Part shown: piece by piece, positions 1-17,100 of the stretch
Layout of the letters: each line of letters starts with the position of its first letter
Position numbering within the stretch: the first letter of the stretch is position 1
NCBI GenBank assembly: GCA_963971425.1
Contig: OZ020519.1
Span: 22,112,786-22,176,785, forward strand
Direction of reading: 5' to 3'
DNA from: Bryoerythrophyllum caledonicum
Lineage: Eukaryota; Streptophyta; Bryopsida; Pottiales; Pottiaceae
DNA: 64,000 bases
Position numbers and translations under genes: made by a program
The notes under the pieces: generated by a model
Seen by the model: only the letters and a program-made list of their open reading frames with translations
What the model was told of the DNA's origin: nothing
Database searches by the model: none

Positions 1-1
1 T

Positions 2-316
2 GTTGAAGCGTCTGTGCTGCCGAATCTGGTTGAGATTTTAACCACAGGATCGCCGAAATCGCGAGAAAATGCCTTAGCGGTGCTTTTGGCTCTGTGTCAG
101 GGAGGAGATTCTGGAGTATTTGATAAAGTAGCCTTCTACAATCACCGGATTGTTTCCACATTGTGTAGCTTAATAGTGATAGGTTCTGATCGGGCGAAGC
201 GCAAGGCAAATGAGCTCATAGGCATACTCATAGTTGATGGTTCCTCTGATAACTTCGAGTCTTCGTCGTTATATCGAAGCGGTTATAATCACTCTGACCC
301 TAGAGCCCGTCCGTGA
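2..316 (+). CDS. Plant U-box/ARM-repeat E3 ubiquitin ligase, C-terminal end (partial)
   Basis: The open frame runs in from the window edge and ends at TGA 314-316, giving the last ~104 residues. Seen: ARM-repeat wording typical of the C-terminus of plant U-box (PUB) proteins, including a GSPKSRENALAVLLALC block and a GSDRAKRKANELIGIL block; in PUB13/14-type proteins the matching text is G(S/T)PR.KENAA..L..LC and GTDRAKRKA..LL. In that family the ARM array binds substrates or receptor kinases and the upstream U-box recruits the E2. The U-box lies outside the window, so the E3 role is inferred from the ARM end alone. The tail after the last ARM helix is serine-rich and unstructured. No intron is needed in the visible part. 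The first in-frame ATG is not a real start, because the frame is open upstream of it. Confidence 0.75.
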   Translation, partial: VEASVLPNLVEILTTGSPKSRENALAVLLALCQGGDSGVFDKVAFYNHRIVSTLCSLIVIGSDRAKRKANELIGILIVDGSSDNFESSSLYRSGYNHSDPRARP

Positions 317-2319
317 CAGTCTAGATAGTAAATAATGAAAGTACCACCTCAAAGCGTCAAAGAGGCCAGCGATTGTAGGAATGTGTCGATTCCGCTTCTT
401 TCCTGACGAATATTAGTCAAGGCTGTACAAATCTTCAGTCGTTGATCCTGTGCCAAACTAGTGGATGTATACAAACCTCGGTACGTGCTTCTTCTAACTT
501 GAAAGTTGAAGAGGTCAGGGCGAGTCAAAACGCCAGGGTCAACGTTCCGCGATCCCTTTCAATACTAGTGATTACTTCGCAGGATCGGAGTGTGTTCCAA
601 GCGAACATAGAATGAGTTTGTGTAACAGTTTGTGTCTTGCTTTGGAACAGGCAATGCAGGGTTGGAGCAGAAATCCGGTTCACTTCATCGATGTTTGAAG
701 GAATTGCATACTAGACTATGAACAACCCGTCACAGAAGAAGAGCAAGGTATTGTCGATATCTTCGCACTACTCGAACATTTTCGCAGGTTGTTGTGTTTT
801 CCATTGCTTGAATATTTTCATTTAAGCATGACTTGTGAGGTGCCTGCAAATACGTCCACCCCTTTTCAGACATTGAATTTGAATGGAGAACTGTGATGAG
901 AAGCGCTGTGTGTCATTATGCTCAAAATTCTTGTAATGAATGCACTCTGTAGTACCAAGTTCTTCATTCTGAAATACTGCAAATGTCTATCTCTGCTGCA
1001 GAAGATGTGAAACTTCATCAGCAGAAGTGCTTTCTTCTACAGGACCTGGAGCTCTTGGCTAGCAAGATTTGTTGTTTCAAGATACAAGCCGGAGGTTCTA
1101 CAATATGCATCTTCAGTGCAACCATTGACGATATCTAGGTCAGAAATATGCGGCGGCAATTTGCGAATATAGTCACTAATTAAGTAGGTCTCAGGCAGTT
1201 GCACGTGCCATTTATGAAGGATCACCATAGCCTACAACTACCGATATGTTTCATCAATTTGCACTGCTGACATTACAGTAAGTTAGTACGGTGAACCTTT
1301 TGGAAATCAATCGTCAGAGATCAGTACGTTTGAGGTCACGTTACCTTTTGTGCCAAATCTCCATATCGGCACGTGGAGCTTATAGACTTTTGGAGGAGTG
1401 AGCCATAAGCAACCATTTTTTATTCAATTTGTATAGAAACATTGGTTTATTATCAGTAATTCTTGGGATGGTGTCTTTATTTTTCAGGGTTTTTTGGGTG
1501 AAATAATACTTGGAAGCATGATTGTATCCACAGATACAGGAGTTCCTTTGGACAATTATTTGTGATGCCCATCATGACTCGACCATGTGATGACACAGTA
1601 GGTGATTATTATTAGCCATAGCCTTTTAGACATTGTATTTCATTACCAAGATGATACATTCAAAAGTACATACCGTACTTCATGAAGATAATCACCTTGT
1701 GTAAAAAGATTTAATTGATTTAGAACAATCAGTGCATCTTGCACCGAATTAGAGAATCTAAGATCACTAGTACGTTTAATACTTAAGCAAACGCTATGTT
1801 CGGTTGATTTCTTGAGTCACCATGATGTTGCTTTGGTTATTCCATTCATTTGTTGAGTTTTGAGTTTTTTGTGAGAAGAGATTGTGAGTTTGAAATGAAT
1901 GTGTTTCTTAAAAATTAAATATATTTTTATTGACACTCAACATATCGTTGACCACAGATTCATGTTTTGTAAATAAATAATGATGATGAGTGACCTTCAA
2001 AATGTTTTGATTTTGGAATCAAATTTTATTCATATTTCTTCTTTTTATTGGGTCTTCAAAAGTAAGTACCAGTGAAGGAGTGATATTAAGTTATGTTTCT
2101 CTTATAAAAATGAGGTGGTGAATGTCTCACATGATAGTTCCCTTACATTTAGTGTTATATTATCAACTCTACATTGCTAGTCTACTTTTATCAAGTGACT
2201 TTTACTCCAACTCTCATTTCACTTCTGAAATCTGATTCATTTTTCATATAATATGCGAAATAATTTAAGTGTTTAATGCACTTGGATCTTATAGAATGTG
2301 AAATGTTGGAGTTGCCATA
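317..2319. other. 3' flank of the PUB/ARM gene and intergenic DNA
   Basis: About 2 kb with no supportable gene. It grows more AT-rich with distance from the stop codon. An AATAAA at 1972-1977 could be a poly(A) signal, but that would imply a very long 3' UTR, so it is weak. The short open frames here lack recognisable domains. Confidence 0.5.
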
Positions 2320-2717
2320 AGGTTGGATGACCTATAACCACCAACTTAAGCTTGATAACCTATTTATAGCGTTAACATACGTGGTAAGAATTTTTTTGGG
2401 AATTCAAAATAGGATTTCATGAATATTGCAGTTGTCGTGACCATTTATTTCTTCATATAGAAATTGCTACAAATTTTCAAAGTGGATAGTAAGCCGTGAC
2501 CCATTCTTGACATACAAAACTCTCTACTTCCACAGTAAGTTGTGCTAATGACCACTTGTGCAAGAGACTAAAAACCGAGAGCTTTGAACCAATTATTAAC
2601 TGACACCCAATCATAACTAACTTCCTAAAATTTTGGAAATGGGATGAGCGGCTAGTGGTTTTGGCCCACATAAGATTGTTGGTTTAGGGTTTAGGGTGGT
2701 GATAGGTCATCCAACCT
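2320..2717 (+). mobile_element. Stowaway-like MITE, copy A (TA target duplication)
   Basis: A 398-bp non-coding element with terminal inverted repeats: AGGTTGGATGACCTAT at the left end and its near-complement at the right. It is flanked by TA at 2318-2319 and 2718-2719. A second copy in opposite orientation lies at 10613-11005 with the same internal landmarks, which proves it is a dispersed repeat. TA duplication plus short inverted ends is the signature of Tc1/mariner-mobilised (Stowaway-type) MITEs; the superfamily is inferred, the copy pair is seen. Just inside its right end it contains a 'gtttagggtttaggg' telomere-like word. Confidence 0.8.
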
Positions 2718-3331
2718 TAGATGTGTTCCACAATGCCCCCAAACCTACGTATCTGTCACACAATTAATGATGAATATTCCACATGACCACTTTGCTTTGA
2801 AGCATGTCCTACAACACTTGATTCACTCCTATTTCCGCTTTTAATCCCACTAAATTCACGGAAATAGTCTTGGAATGTTTCACTTTCAACTTTTTTTATA
2901 TTCAGTTTTGTTAAATACAAGAATTGATATTTTTCAATTCATTCCAAGAAGAGGCAGAAAATTCAACAAGGTAGGTCAAAAAAAGTTTATTCATCCACAT
3001 AATATTTAAGAGATGATTTTTTTAATAATTATTTTGATTTTTTAATTCATCAATCTTTGAAAAGACCAGGTAGTCGAACATTCTAGTCTCAGAGACAACT
3101 TCTTGGAAAATGTCCTAGACCAGGTCTCCCTTGACCGAAATCGAAAATGAATACGGCATTCGATACTAGATTTATTCGTGAAATTATGTAAAGATACCAA
3201 ATGTTTTGACTTATTGAATGTTCAAATTAGCTCAATGGGGAAAAGGGGACAAGGTTTTTCATATCCCTAACTTGCGTGTCACTTTTGTAATGGAGAATGT
3301 CCAAAAAAAATTAGAAAATTCTATAGATTTG

Positions 3332-3418
3332 GCTAGGTGATATTCATGTAATGCTAGGGTGATACCCATATTATGCCTGGGTGACACCCACGTAGTGCCA
3401 AGGTGATACCCATGTAAG
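3332..3418. repeat. 22-bp tandem repeat, four units
   Basis: Four units of 21-22 bp with consensus near GCTAGGGTGATACCCATRT, diverged from each other. Further partial copies follow at about 3490-3520 (ACCTAGGTAATACATAGGTG). No coding role is apparent. Confidence 0.7.
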
Positions 3419-3773
3419 ATGAAGAAGAAGAACTCCAGGTCCCTAGATGGAGGCCGGCGTGAATAAATTGTATGTTCATTCCGCCACAATACCTAGGTAA
3501 TACATAGGTGATACCTACTATGTCGAAGTTACTTTGTTAAGAAAAATAAAATTATTTGGTAGGAATCTACTAACTTTGACCCCTACATACGGTAACTCAT
3601 TTTTCCGTGAGACAATCAACTCCCCTTCAATATTCAATGAGAGTGTAACATGAGCCTAAAAACCTACATGAATCAAGTGTTTGTTGGGGTAAGTTAGTGC
3701 AACTAAATATGCCACTAAGACCTACAACCCTTAATTATCCAATCCGCAATGTAGATATATTATTCATACTAAA

Positions 3774-3780
3774 TATATAA
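3774..3780 (+). promoter_or_regulatory. Possible TATA box of the CDC48 gene
   Basis: TATATAA sits about 475 bp upstream of the CDC48 start codon. The sequence changes abruptly from AT-rich to GC-rich just after it (about 3820 onward), and the stretch to 4249 has the GA/CT-rich look of a plant 5' leader (AGAGAGAGGGAG near 4020, GAGAGAGCG near 4065). The leader would be about 440 nt. This is inferred from position and composition only. Confidence 0.3.
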
Positions 3781-4249
3781 CCTCCAAAACTGAGTCCAAG
3801 AAAGACCACATCCAATTGGCCCGATGGCGTCATTCCCAGAACCAATCGTCGCCGACCAGCCGATAAGCGGCGAAGATGACGCCACGCGGGCGCGGGTGTG
3901 GCGTAAAAGAAAAAGACAGATGGAAGGTAAAAGATGGTGGAGAAAAAGAACGTTCTGGAGCGCCATCGCCTGTTTCTTCATCATCTTCTCATTGGGCCCT
4001 GAAAGAGTCATATTTTTTGCAGAGAGAGGGAGTGTCTTGCACCAAACGAAGGAAGAGAGGAAAGAGAGAGCGCTTGTTTTGTTGCTTCGCCTGCTGCTGC
4101 TGCAATTCGCACCGTCGCACCGCCCTCGCCGCTACTTCAAAGCCCGCGGCGGCCTCGGATCGGGGAGATTTCGCTTCGGTTCTTCATTTTTCAGACCACG
4201 GCATCCTCATCCAGCACCAGGAGCGCGCCTTGACGACTCGCGGTTCGGC

Positions 4250-9037
<4,788 letters not shown>

Positions 9038-9459
9038 ATGTGTGAACGTTTAGCTGTGCTCCGAGACGCGGGCTTTAGAACCCGCAGGTACACATTTGTA
9101 CACAGTTCCCCTCCCCCCTATCTCTCCCCAAAGTAGTACTGGAATGAGGAGCAAATTTTCGCCTGGGCGTGGTGTTGAAATTTTGTTGTCTATTATTTTG
9201 GGCGGTGCAGACTTGTAATCAATTGATCCTCTCGAGGATTTACCCCTTTTCAACGAAGCGGTTAATTATGGTCCCCAAGGTTGTCGTCGTCGATATAAAC
9301 CAACATTTGTGTTTGGTGGTGGTGGGTGAAGAAGATGGATTAGTGATGATGCATACATGTTGAGCAACATTGTGCTGTACTGTTCAGCGTTCTATGTTTA
9401 CAAGCCTTGGTACCCGTCCGTTGCGACCGGGAAAGGTTTTTTTTATTAGTGCTCCTCAG

Positions 9460-9465
9460 AATAAA
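9460..9465 (+). promoter_or_regulatory. Candidate poly(A) signal of CDC48
   Basis: AATAAA about 420 nt after the CDC48 stop codon, preceded by a T-rich stretch. This is the first canonical signal downstream. Inferred from position. Confidence 0.45.
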
Positions 9466-9489
9466 ATGCGTTTGACGTATTATATTTTA

Positions 9490-9780
9490 GATTGCAATTT
9501 GCATCCCTCGGAATGTTCTGTGTTGATATGCAAAATGTTGTAATTTCGTGCGGCAAGGATGGCACGATCGTTAAGGTACTCGCGCGCATTTGCTTCGATG
9601 CCAACAATTCCTCCATAGACGGCATTGATTAAGCCGTTCAAGGTGTGATTGCCATCAATCATCGCCCGTGGACACTTGATCAACCTTCACCTTCTCCAGA
9701 CTGTCCTCCCCCAGCGCTAGGAGCCACTCTGAAAATGTACGGTTGCACAAATCCACACGGCGTTCACCAACAACAACGCG
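9490..9780 (-). pseudogene. Helitron/PIF1-like helicase fragment
   Basis: On the minus strand, one frame opens MRVVVGERRVDLCNRTFSEW and continues LLALGEDS; a second, shifted frame reads NGLINAVYGG...YLNDRAILAARNYNILHIN. This order (FSEWLL.LG, then LI..vy, then YL.(D/E)RAILA..N..v..iN) matches the block between the ATPase core and C-terminus of Helitron-encoded PIF1-like helicases. About 95 residues remain, with one stop and a frame change between the halves, so it is a dead fragment. PIF1 host helicase is a less likely alternative, since the FSEWLL/RAILA wording is typical of the transposon branch. Confidence 0.6.
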
Positions 9781-9796
9781 CATGTTTCGGCGAAGT

Positions 9797-9880
9797 CTTA
9801 GGTTTGGGGTTTAGAGTTTAGAGTTTAGGGCTAAGGTTAAGGTTCGGGTTAGTATTAGGGTTAGGATTAGGGTTAGGGAG
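9797..9880. repeat. Degenerate interstitial telomere-like tract
   Basis: A run of variant TTAGGG/TTTAGGG/TTTAGAG/TTAGGATT units (GGGTTTAGAGTTTAG, then AGGGTTAGGATTAGGG) about 84 bp long. Units are imperfect, so it is not a recent telomere addition. It abuts the hairpin AGCGGC...GCCGCT at 9878-9903 and the Helitron-like fragment. Confidence 0.7.
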
Positions 9881-10537
9881 CGGCGGACAGACAGACTGCC
9901 GCTTATTATATAGGTAGATGGCTGGATTTGGTTATGTGTTTTAGTATGGTTTTATTGGCAAAGCTCAGCAGGAAACATTCATCCACCAAAGAAATGATTG
10001 ATTTTTATTTAAAATTACCTGTCATTTTACTTGTCCTGTCGTTGGAGAACTCATCTGCTGTATTGATTTCTCATGACTCTCAATAGCAGTATATCATCCA
10101 ACCCCTTTGAAGTCCAGGGTTACATTTGGAATAAGCTCGTTGTTTGTACCCAATCAATGGGCACAACAAATACACATCACTGTAAATTAGAACAATTGAA
10201 TTCAACTGTATTTCATTATATTGTACTACAAAGGTTAGACGTGTATGATTGCCATTGTGAACATAGATCATAGATCCCGAGCTTAGGATCCACCAACACG
10301 GATCCCACTAAATACCTCCGGTCGAGTGTTGCACTAAACCTTAGCCTTTGGAGGGTCACTGGCAAGGTCCATTTCTGGCCCTGTCACTTGGGGTTCTAGA
10401 TGCTTTTTCACGAAAATGTCTTGCCAATTTGGGGTCAACCGCCCGAAATTATACTTTCAGACCCTTGGGATAAAATAGGGCCCTCCAACATTAAAAATAG
10501 GAGCAAGTTTTATCCCCACCCCTCCCCACCCCCCAAG

Positions 10538-10607
10538 TCTGAGGCTTGAAGCAACGCTCGAGTAGGGTCTCCGAACTCTGAGGCTTGATGCAACGCTCGA
10601 CTAGGGT
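10538..10607. repeat. 31-bp direct duplication
   Basis: Two copies of a 31-bp word beginning TCTGAGGCTTGAAGCAACGC at 10538-10568 and 10577-10607, separated by 8 bp, with two differences. It lies 6 bp from the left end of MITE copy B. Confidence 0.75.
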
Positions 10608-10612
10608 ATTTA

Positions 10613-11005
10613 TGGTTGGATAACCTATCACCACCATCAAAAGTCTTATGTGGGCCAAAACCGCCAGCTGCCCACCTTGTTTCCGAAATTTTAGGAAAGT
10701 CAATTTATAATTAGTTCAAAGCTCTCGGTTTTTAGTCTCTTGTGCTCACAGTGATCGGTGCTTTGACAAGTGGTCATTACCACAACTTACTATGAAGTAG
10801 AGAGTATTGTATGACGAGAATGGGTCACGGCTTACTATCCACTATAAAAATTTGTAGCGACTTCAATATGAAGAAATAAATGGTCACAACAATTGCAATA
10901 TTCATGAAATCCTATTTTGAACTCCCAATAAAAATTCTTCCCACGTAAACAAACGCTATAAACAGGTCAGCAATCTTAAGTTGGTAATTATAAGTCATCC
11001 AACCA
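10613..11005 (-). mobile_element. Stowaway-like MITE, copy B (inverted relative to copy A)
   Basis: A 393-bp relative of the element at 2320-2717, in reverse orientation. Ends are TGGTTGGATAACCTAT and its complement, with TA at 10611-10612 and 11006-11007. Internal landmarks shared with copy A in complement include the CTCGGTTTTTAGTCTCTTGTG word and the GTCACGGCTTACTATCCAC word. Both copies are non-coding. With copy A it brackets the CDC48 gene. Confidence 0.8.
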
Positions 11006-11123
11006 TAGCGGGATACCACCGCCACGCACCTTTCAAAAGCCCCATGCTCCAATTGCCATAATCAGCCGTACTTCACAATATCATATCTTCAAGGATCCCC
11101 ATTCCCCATCCTCTGCTAAAAAA

Positions 11124-14100
11124 TATGAGGCTGGATGGACTTCACCCAAAAAATAAGCTACACATACATCACACAAGCAAATGCATTCAAGGGAGCTTCA
11201 TCCTCCTCAATACCCCGCAAACTGCCACCCATCGTGACTATTTACTCGATAGAATAACTCGCGACACAAAATGAAATTCCTTCTTCAGAGCAAAAGCTCC
11301 AAGAAACAACTGCTGGAGGACCTGACTACAAACGATCACTAAAAATATTCAGCCCGTGTGAAACGACGTCTTGGTGGGTGCCAGAAACGCAACCATGCAA
11401 GAGATACATCAATATATGGGCGATTATTGTGAATCGATAGTTACAATTTGGAAGAATACCTCGGCCGAGCAATCTGGCGTACAGGCGACCACCCTACTCA
11501 TCCGGGCCTGAACCTCTACTCTAACTTACATATCGTCCTCCTCCGTCAGGGTCTTGAACGCGAAAGGGTGGAACTTGTAGCCGTCGCCCTGGTAGAACTT
11601 GTTCTGGAACTCCACCCAGTGCAGACGCAGCGCGTGCAGAAACGCGCTCAGTGTCTCCATCAGCAGCAGCACGCCGAACGTCACGAACGCGAACACGATC
11701 AGCCCGATCAGCCGCACCACCGGGTTCGAGTACCTGCAACCACCCCGCACCCGCGTCATCCACACCGCCCATTCACATCACCGCCCACCACACCGCGCGA
11801 CCAATATCCTCGCGGCTACTTCTACGCCGTCCCCACTACCCTCAACCCCTCATCGCAGATTGCCCATGGCGCTCGCCTTTATAGTCCAACTATCCATCCT
11901 AATCCATGCCATGCCAGAGCAATACTACTCCCCCCGAGAACCATGACCCCTTCCACCACAACCAATCGGACATCACCCACAACGACTTGCACGCACTACG
12001 ACCCCATCAACACACAACACACCACAACATCCTAAAACCAGGGCTGCCGCACGTACCCCCAAGCGAACAGCAGCACTCTGTCGTAGAACACCGCCGACAG
12101 CTGCGCATGTGCAAGACTGCAACACAAAACCACACAGCCCCACACCAACCATCAGTCCATCCATCTGCATCCGCCCCGCCCGCCAACCACCACTCCCTAC
12201 ACCCGCCACATCCCCATCGTCGCGCCCACCCATGCCCCACATACCTCAGTGCCCACAGCCGCAGATACGACGCCGTGTTCGACACCGCGCCCAGCACGAA
12301 CTCGATCGTGTGTATCATCTGGTGCACCAGAACCTCCCCGAACTCAAACTCCTCTTCCTCGTGCTCGCCGTCCACCTCCAAGTCCGTCGACTCCGTGTCC
12401 GACCCTCCCAGCACTCCGTAAGCTCTCCCTTGCATTTTCTGACCATTCCCACCCACCACAACCCACCACTCTCTTCAGTCCCCCCACCACACGGACCCCT
12501 CCCAGCCTCAACGTCACATGTCCAAAACCTTCCACACTAACCACGCCAAAAACCCAACAGACGCCACCGTTTCCGACCACTCAAAAATGCTGCGCTCCCA
12601 CTACCATCATTCCATCCTCCACATCCGATGATCTACTATAACAACAAACTCCTTACAAACTCCTCCAAGCCTCATGTCCAACAAACGCCAACTCAGGATA
12701 CACCGAAAACACGCCCACCAACAACCCGACACGCAACACCGCCACCCCACACCATCACACACCACGCTCAAACTGGCCTGTACCTGAATATGCTGCTTTC
12801 GCAATATCAGCGGCTTCGGGAGCAGCATCCACGGGACAGCCACCAGCGCCACCAAAAGCAGCACAATCTGCAACCCAACCAACAAATCCTCAATCACGCC
12901 CCCATTCTTCCACCATCGCCCCTACCCCCCCGCATCCTTAACCCCCAACCCACACCCACCATATTCCACGCCCAAACTAAACGTCCACCATCATCAAAAC
13001 CCAAACACCCCCCGCCAATCCACCATTCCCACCTGAACGTACGTCTGCCCCATGAACAGCTGGTTCTCCCCCAGATCCTCCGCCGGACTCAGAAACATGT
13101 AGATCATCACGTGGTACAGATCCGGCTTGCTCCCTTGGCACCACTTCAGCACGATCAGGAACGACAGGTACCCGAACAGCGCATTCAGGAACAGCAGCTG
13201 CGGAATGAACTGGTACCTGAACCCATCCAAACACCGACCCATCCACTTACCATCACGGAACCCCCGACCACAAACACATACACCACAGCTCGCTTCCCTG
13301 CTCCCTCGCCACATCAAACACACCACAATGCCACAATTCCGACTCTCCACTATCCCCTTCCCTTGCACTCGCATCTCAACCCTCAATGCCCACCATCCCA
13401 ACCGCCGCCGCCTAAACTCAACCCCCAACCAACCTCCCTCGACAACCCACCCCACCTCCACTTACCACACATCCAGCGCGCTCCGGAAGTATCTCGCGTT
13501 GAAGTAGCTCAGCACGATCCCCAGGTTCATCTGCGAGATCCCCAACAGAATCGACATCTTCATCTTCAACGAGTTCGTGAACGGCAGCTCCGACCGCGAC
13601 CCGTGCCACACCGGATCCACGCCGAACTCGTAAGGATCCGACCGGTACTTCTCCAAACCAGCCGTCGACGCCACCCTGCCATCCCACATCAACTCAGAAC
13701 ACACCTTCCCCGATCCATGCCCAAAACCACCCACCACTGCCCAAGAACCATCACCCACCCGGACTCCCATCCCTCCCAACACCCCCACCATCGCAAAAAA
13801 CACCAACACCACCACACCCACCCACCCACGCACACGCCAAAGAAAGCTTACGGGCAAGCCTCCCACGAGTACGCCGGGTCCGGACACCGGTACGCCGAAC
13901 CCCCAAAGATACCGAACGGCACCGAAAAAAACTCGTTGTAGATGAACCCCGTGTAGATCGAGAAGATGGCCATCAGAAGGATCACGTATCGCCCCCCGTA
14001 TGCCATCTGCATGATGTCGCCCAATTTCTGCACCCATCTCCCCACATTCAGCTCCATCCCAAAGGACCTCCACTCGCACACGAACCCAAACTCCCAACCC

Positions 14101-17100
14101 AACACCAACTCACGTTCTACCATTTCCCAAACCCCCCCCCCCCCCCAAAACAAAAACCTCGCGCTAATAGCTCACAACGCTACCACCAACGTCACACGAC
14201 CATCACCTGCTTTCCAAACTTCTTCTCGTTCGACACCAGATATAGCGCGCCCAAAAGCAGGCAAATTCCATGGCCCCAATCCCCGAACATCACCGCGAAC
14301 AGAAACGGGAATGTCACAACCGTGAAACAACCCGGATTCGCCTCCTGGTACCGCCCCACCCTGCACAACCACGACCGCCCCCACTCAATGCTGCGTCCCA
14401 AACCCATCAACTACTACCAACAACCCCAACCCTCCCACGTGCATCCCCCACCACTCACCCGTACGCTTCCACGATCTCCTGAAACGCACTCGTGAACTTG
14501 TTCGTCTCGAAGTACGTCGGCGGCGACTCCTTCGTGTGCAGCACTTGGAAGATCGTGTTCACCTGAGAGTTGCTGTCGTACGCCGCTCGCTGCAGAGCGT
14601 CCTGGATCTGCACCCCATAAGAAAAAACATCAGCCCAACCAACGCCTTCCACACACCCACGCACCACCACCCAAGCTCATCTCCACACTGCCCGATACTG
14701 CACGCCCACCACGGCCTCACCTTCGGCTTTGCCGACACCGGGCACCACCCCTCCGCCACCAGGCACTTCCGTGTCACGTCGATGCTCAACATGTTCAGCG
14801 TGTGGTACACCGCCTTCTCCCGCCTCACCTGCAACACCACACTTCCATCGTCAGCCTCCACCCTACCACTGTACCCGCTCGTCCCCAACCTCCCTCCAAC
14901 CACATCCTCGTCCCTCTAGAACAACCACCCAACCGGCACATCTCCCGCACCAATCTATCTCCACATCTCCCATACTACTCCTCGAACGCCGCTCACCATC
15001 ACCGTCCACTCCTCCAGGTTGTATCCGATGTTGTCCAACACGTTGTTCCTGTGCTGGATTCCCGCATCCAGCGTGTTCTGCAGCTCGCCCAGCCTCGACT
15101 CCACCTGAACAAAACCAACGCTCCCAAACTCAACAACAAATCCCCCAAACAACATCGTTACACCCCCTCCCACCACCGACCACACCCATCCCCCCATCAA
15201 CCGCAGCTGCTACCATCCCTACCTCCGACTTCATCTGCCACTGTCTGTTCGGATCCTCCGGGAAAGGATACCGGTTCGCCCCGAAAGCCTCGCAGATCTT
15301 CACCACCTTCGTCTTCGCACGCTCTCCGGCGAAGAACACCACGAACACCGTCTTCTCCACCTGCAACCGCCCCAATCCCCACATCAGCCCTCCAGAACAT
15401 ACTCCAGATTCAACCCCTACAACAACTCCGCTCATCCTTTCAACACCCCCCTCCCTTCTCACCGCTGCCCTCCCAAAACCAACCCAAAACAAACTCCCTC
15501 GTTCGCTACTCGCTACTCCACACGTCAACCAGCTGCCACTCAACTCTACATAGCCGCCAACCCTCGCCACCACTCAGCCAACTCAACAGGCCACCCTTCC
15601 AACGCAGCCCAACACCCTCCGCCTCCACCCCACACCCACCTTCTCGCCCGTCGCCGGATCGATCACAGCCTCCTCCACCGGGGCTTGCTTCAGAAACATG
15701 TTGCCTCGGGTCGCCCGGAACAAAATCCGCTCAAACGACGCCGCCTTCACCTTCGGGACCACCCCCGAGATGAACCCCAATCTCCCCTGCTTTGCAGGCT
15801 CGGTCTGCATCTCCTGTGACAACCACTCCCCTTAGAACCAGCTCCCCTCCACCCCAAAATCCCCAACCCCACCTACGCCCAACCACCAAACATCACACCA
15901 CACACCACCCCATCCATCTACGCTTCAAGCGACAGAAGCACACTGCACCTGCTCTTGCAGAAGCGGCCGGTCGATGGCCTCCTCGATCGAAGACCCATTC
16001 TCTGTATCTGCCCTCTGCTGCTGCACCGTCGTCGCTGCATTCCGAGCCGAACTGAAGAAACTGCCAGCCTGTCCATGTCCCCGTTCACCACCACTCACCA
16101 ATTCAGCCGCCACCAACTACTCACACGTCCCCACCCCTCGCCAATCTCACCCCTATCCCCTCAACCATCAAAAACCTACGACTCTCACCCACGCCCTTCA
16201 CTGCATCCAACCTCCACCCTACCCACTCTGCCAACGTCCACCTCCTCTACACCCGACTCTGCTCCTCCACACACCACTCGGCCTTCCCCCGACCGCTCAC
16301 CTTCTGCAGCACCAACTGGAGCTCTGTCAGCTCGCTGTGCGTGCGCTGAAGCTTGTCCGTGTTCGCATTGATCTCCAACAGCTCCGCCTCCAGCTCCGTC
16401 AGCCGACCCTCCACCTCGTCCAGGTCGATGTCCTTGTCCAGCATCGGCCTGTCCACCATCGGCCTGAAACCAGACGCCTGACCAGCTTTCGCGATCTGGT
16501 CCTGGAAGTACCGCAGCTTTCGACCCATCTCCCCGCATCGTTTCACCTGCCAGTACACAACACAACGTCATTCACCTCCACCACCACAGGGTGCACGACG
16601 AGGCAGGGATCCCGTTTCCAGCTCCCACCACCGGTGACGCATGGATACATAATGATAATCATAAAATAAACCAAATGAATCCTATCAGACAAGCTCCCAG
16701 CATACAAGCAAAACTGTAGAATCGCCCGCAGAAACCCACCTGATTAGCATACGTCCGCTGGAATGGACTCTTATCAGGGTTCAACTGCCACAACAAACAC
16801 CACCCACCCATCCGTCAGAACGAGCGCGCTCAGCATCCTGCAAATGTCACACATGATTCCCCCCACCACTTTCCCTTCGTCGTTCCACCGCCACAACGAT
16901 AACGAACTACATCAGCTCGGACGCGTCCAAGAGGCACGGCGCCTACTATTTGCTCAACTTCCGAACCAACCTCACCAACCTTTCCGGAGGCCACTCCTAC
17001 AACAGTTCAGCCCTAACAACGCCATTCAATCATGCCGGACTAAGGCATCAGATCCGCCATCCAATTCTACTGCCCACGATAGACCGGCCCATCCATCAGT

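Noticed and set aside
9797-9880. True chromosome end or fused telomere
   Set aside because: Units are few and degenerate, and gene-bearing DNA continues on both sides.
12628-13941. 437-residue plus-strand open frame (and its mirror at 31345-32658)
   Set aside because: It is antisense to VHA-a exons and introns; its His/Pro/Thr-rich composition comes from reading GC-biased exons backward, and it appears in both arms only because the arms are identical.
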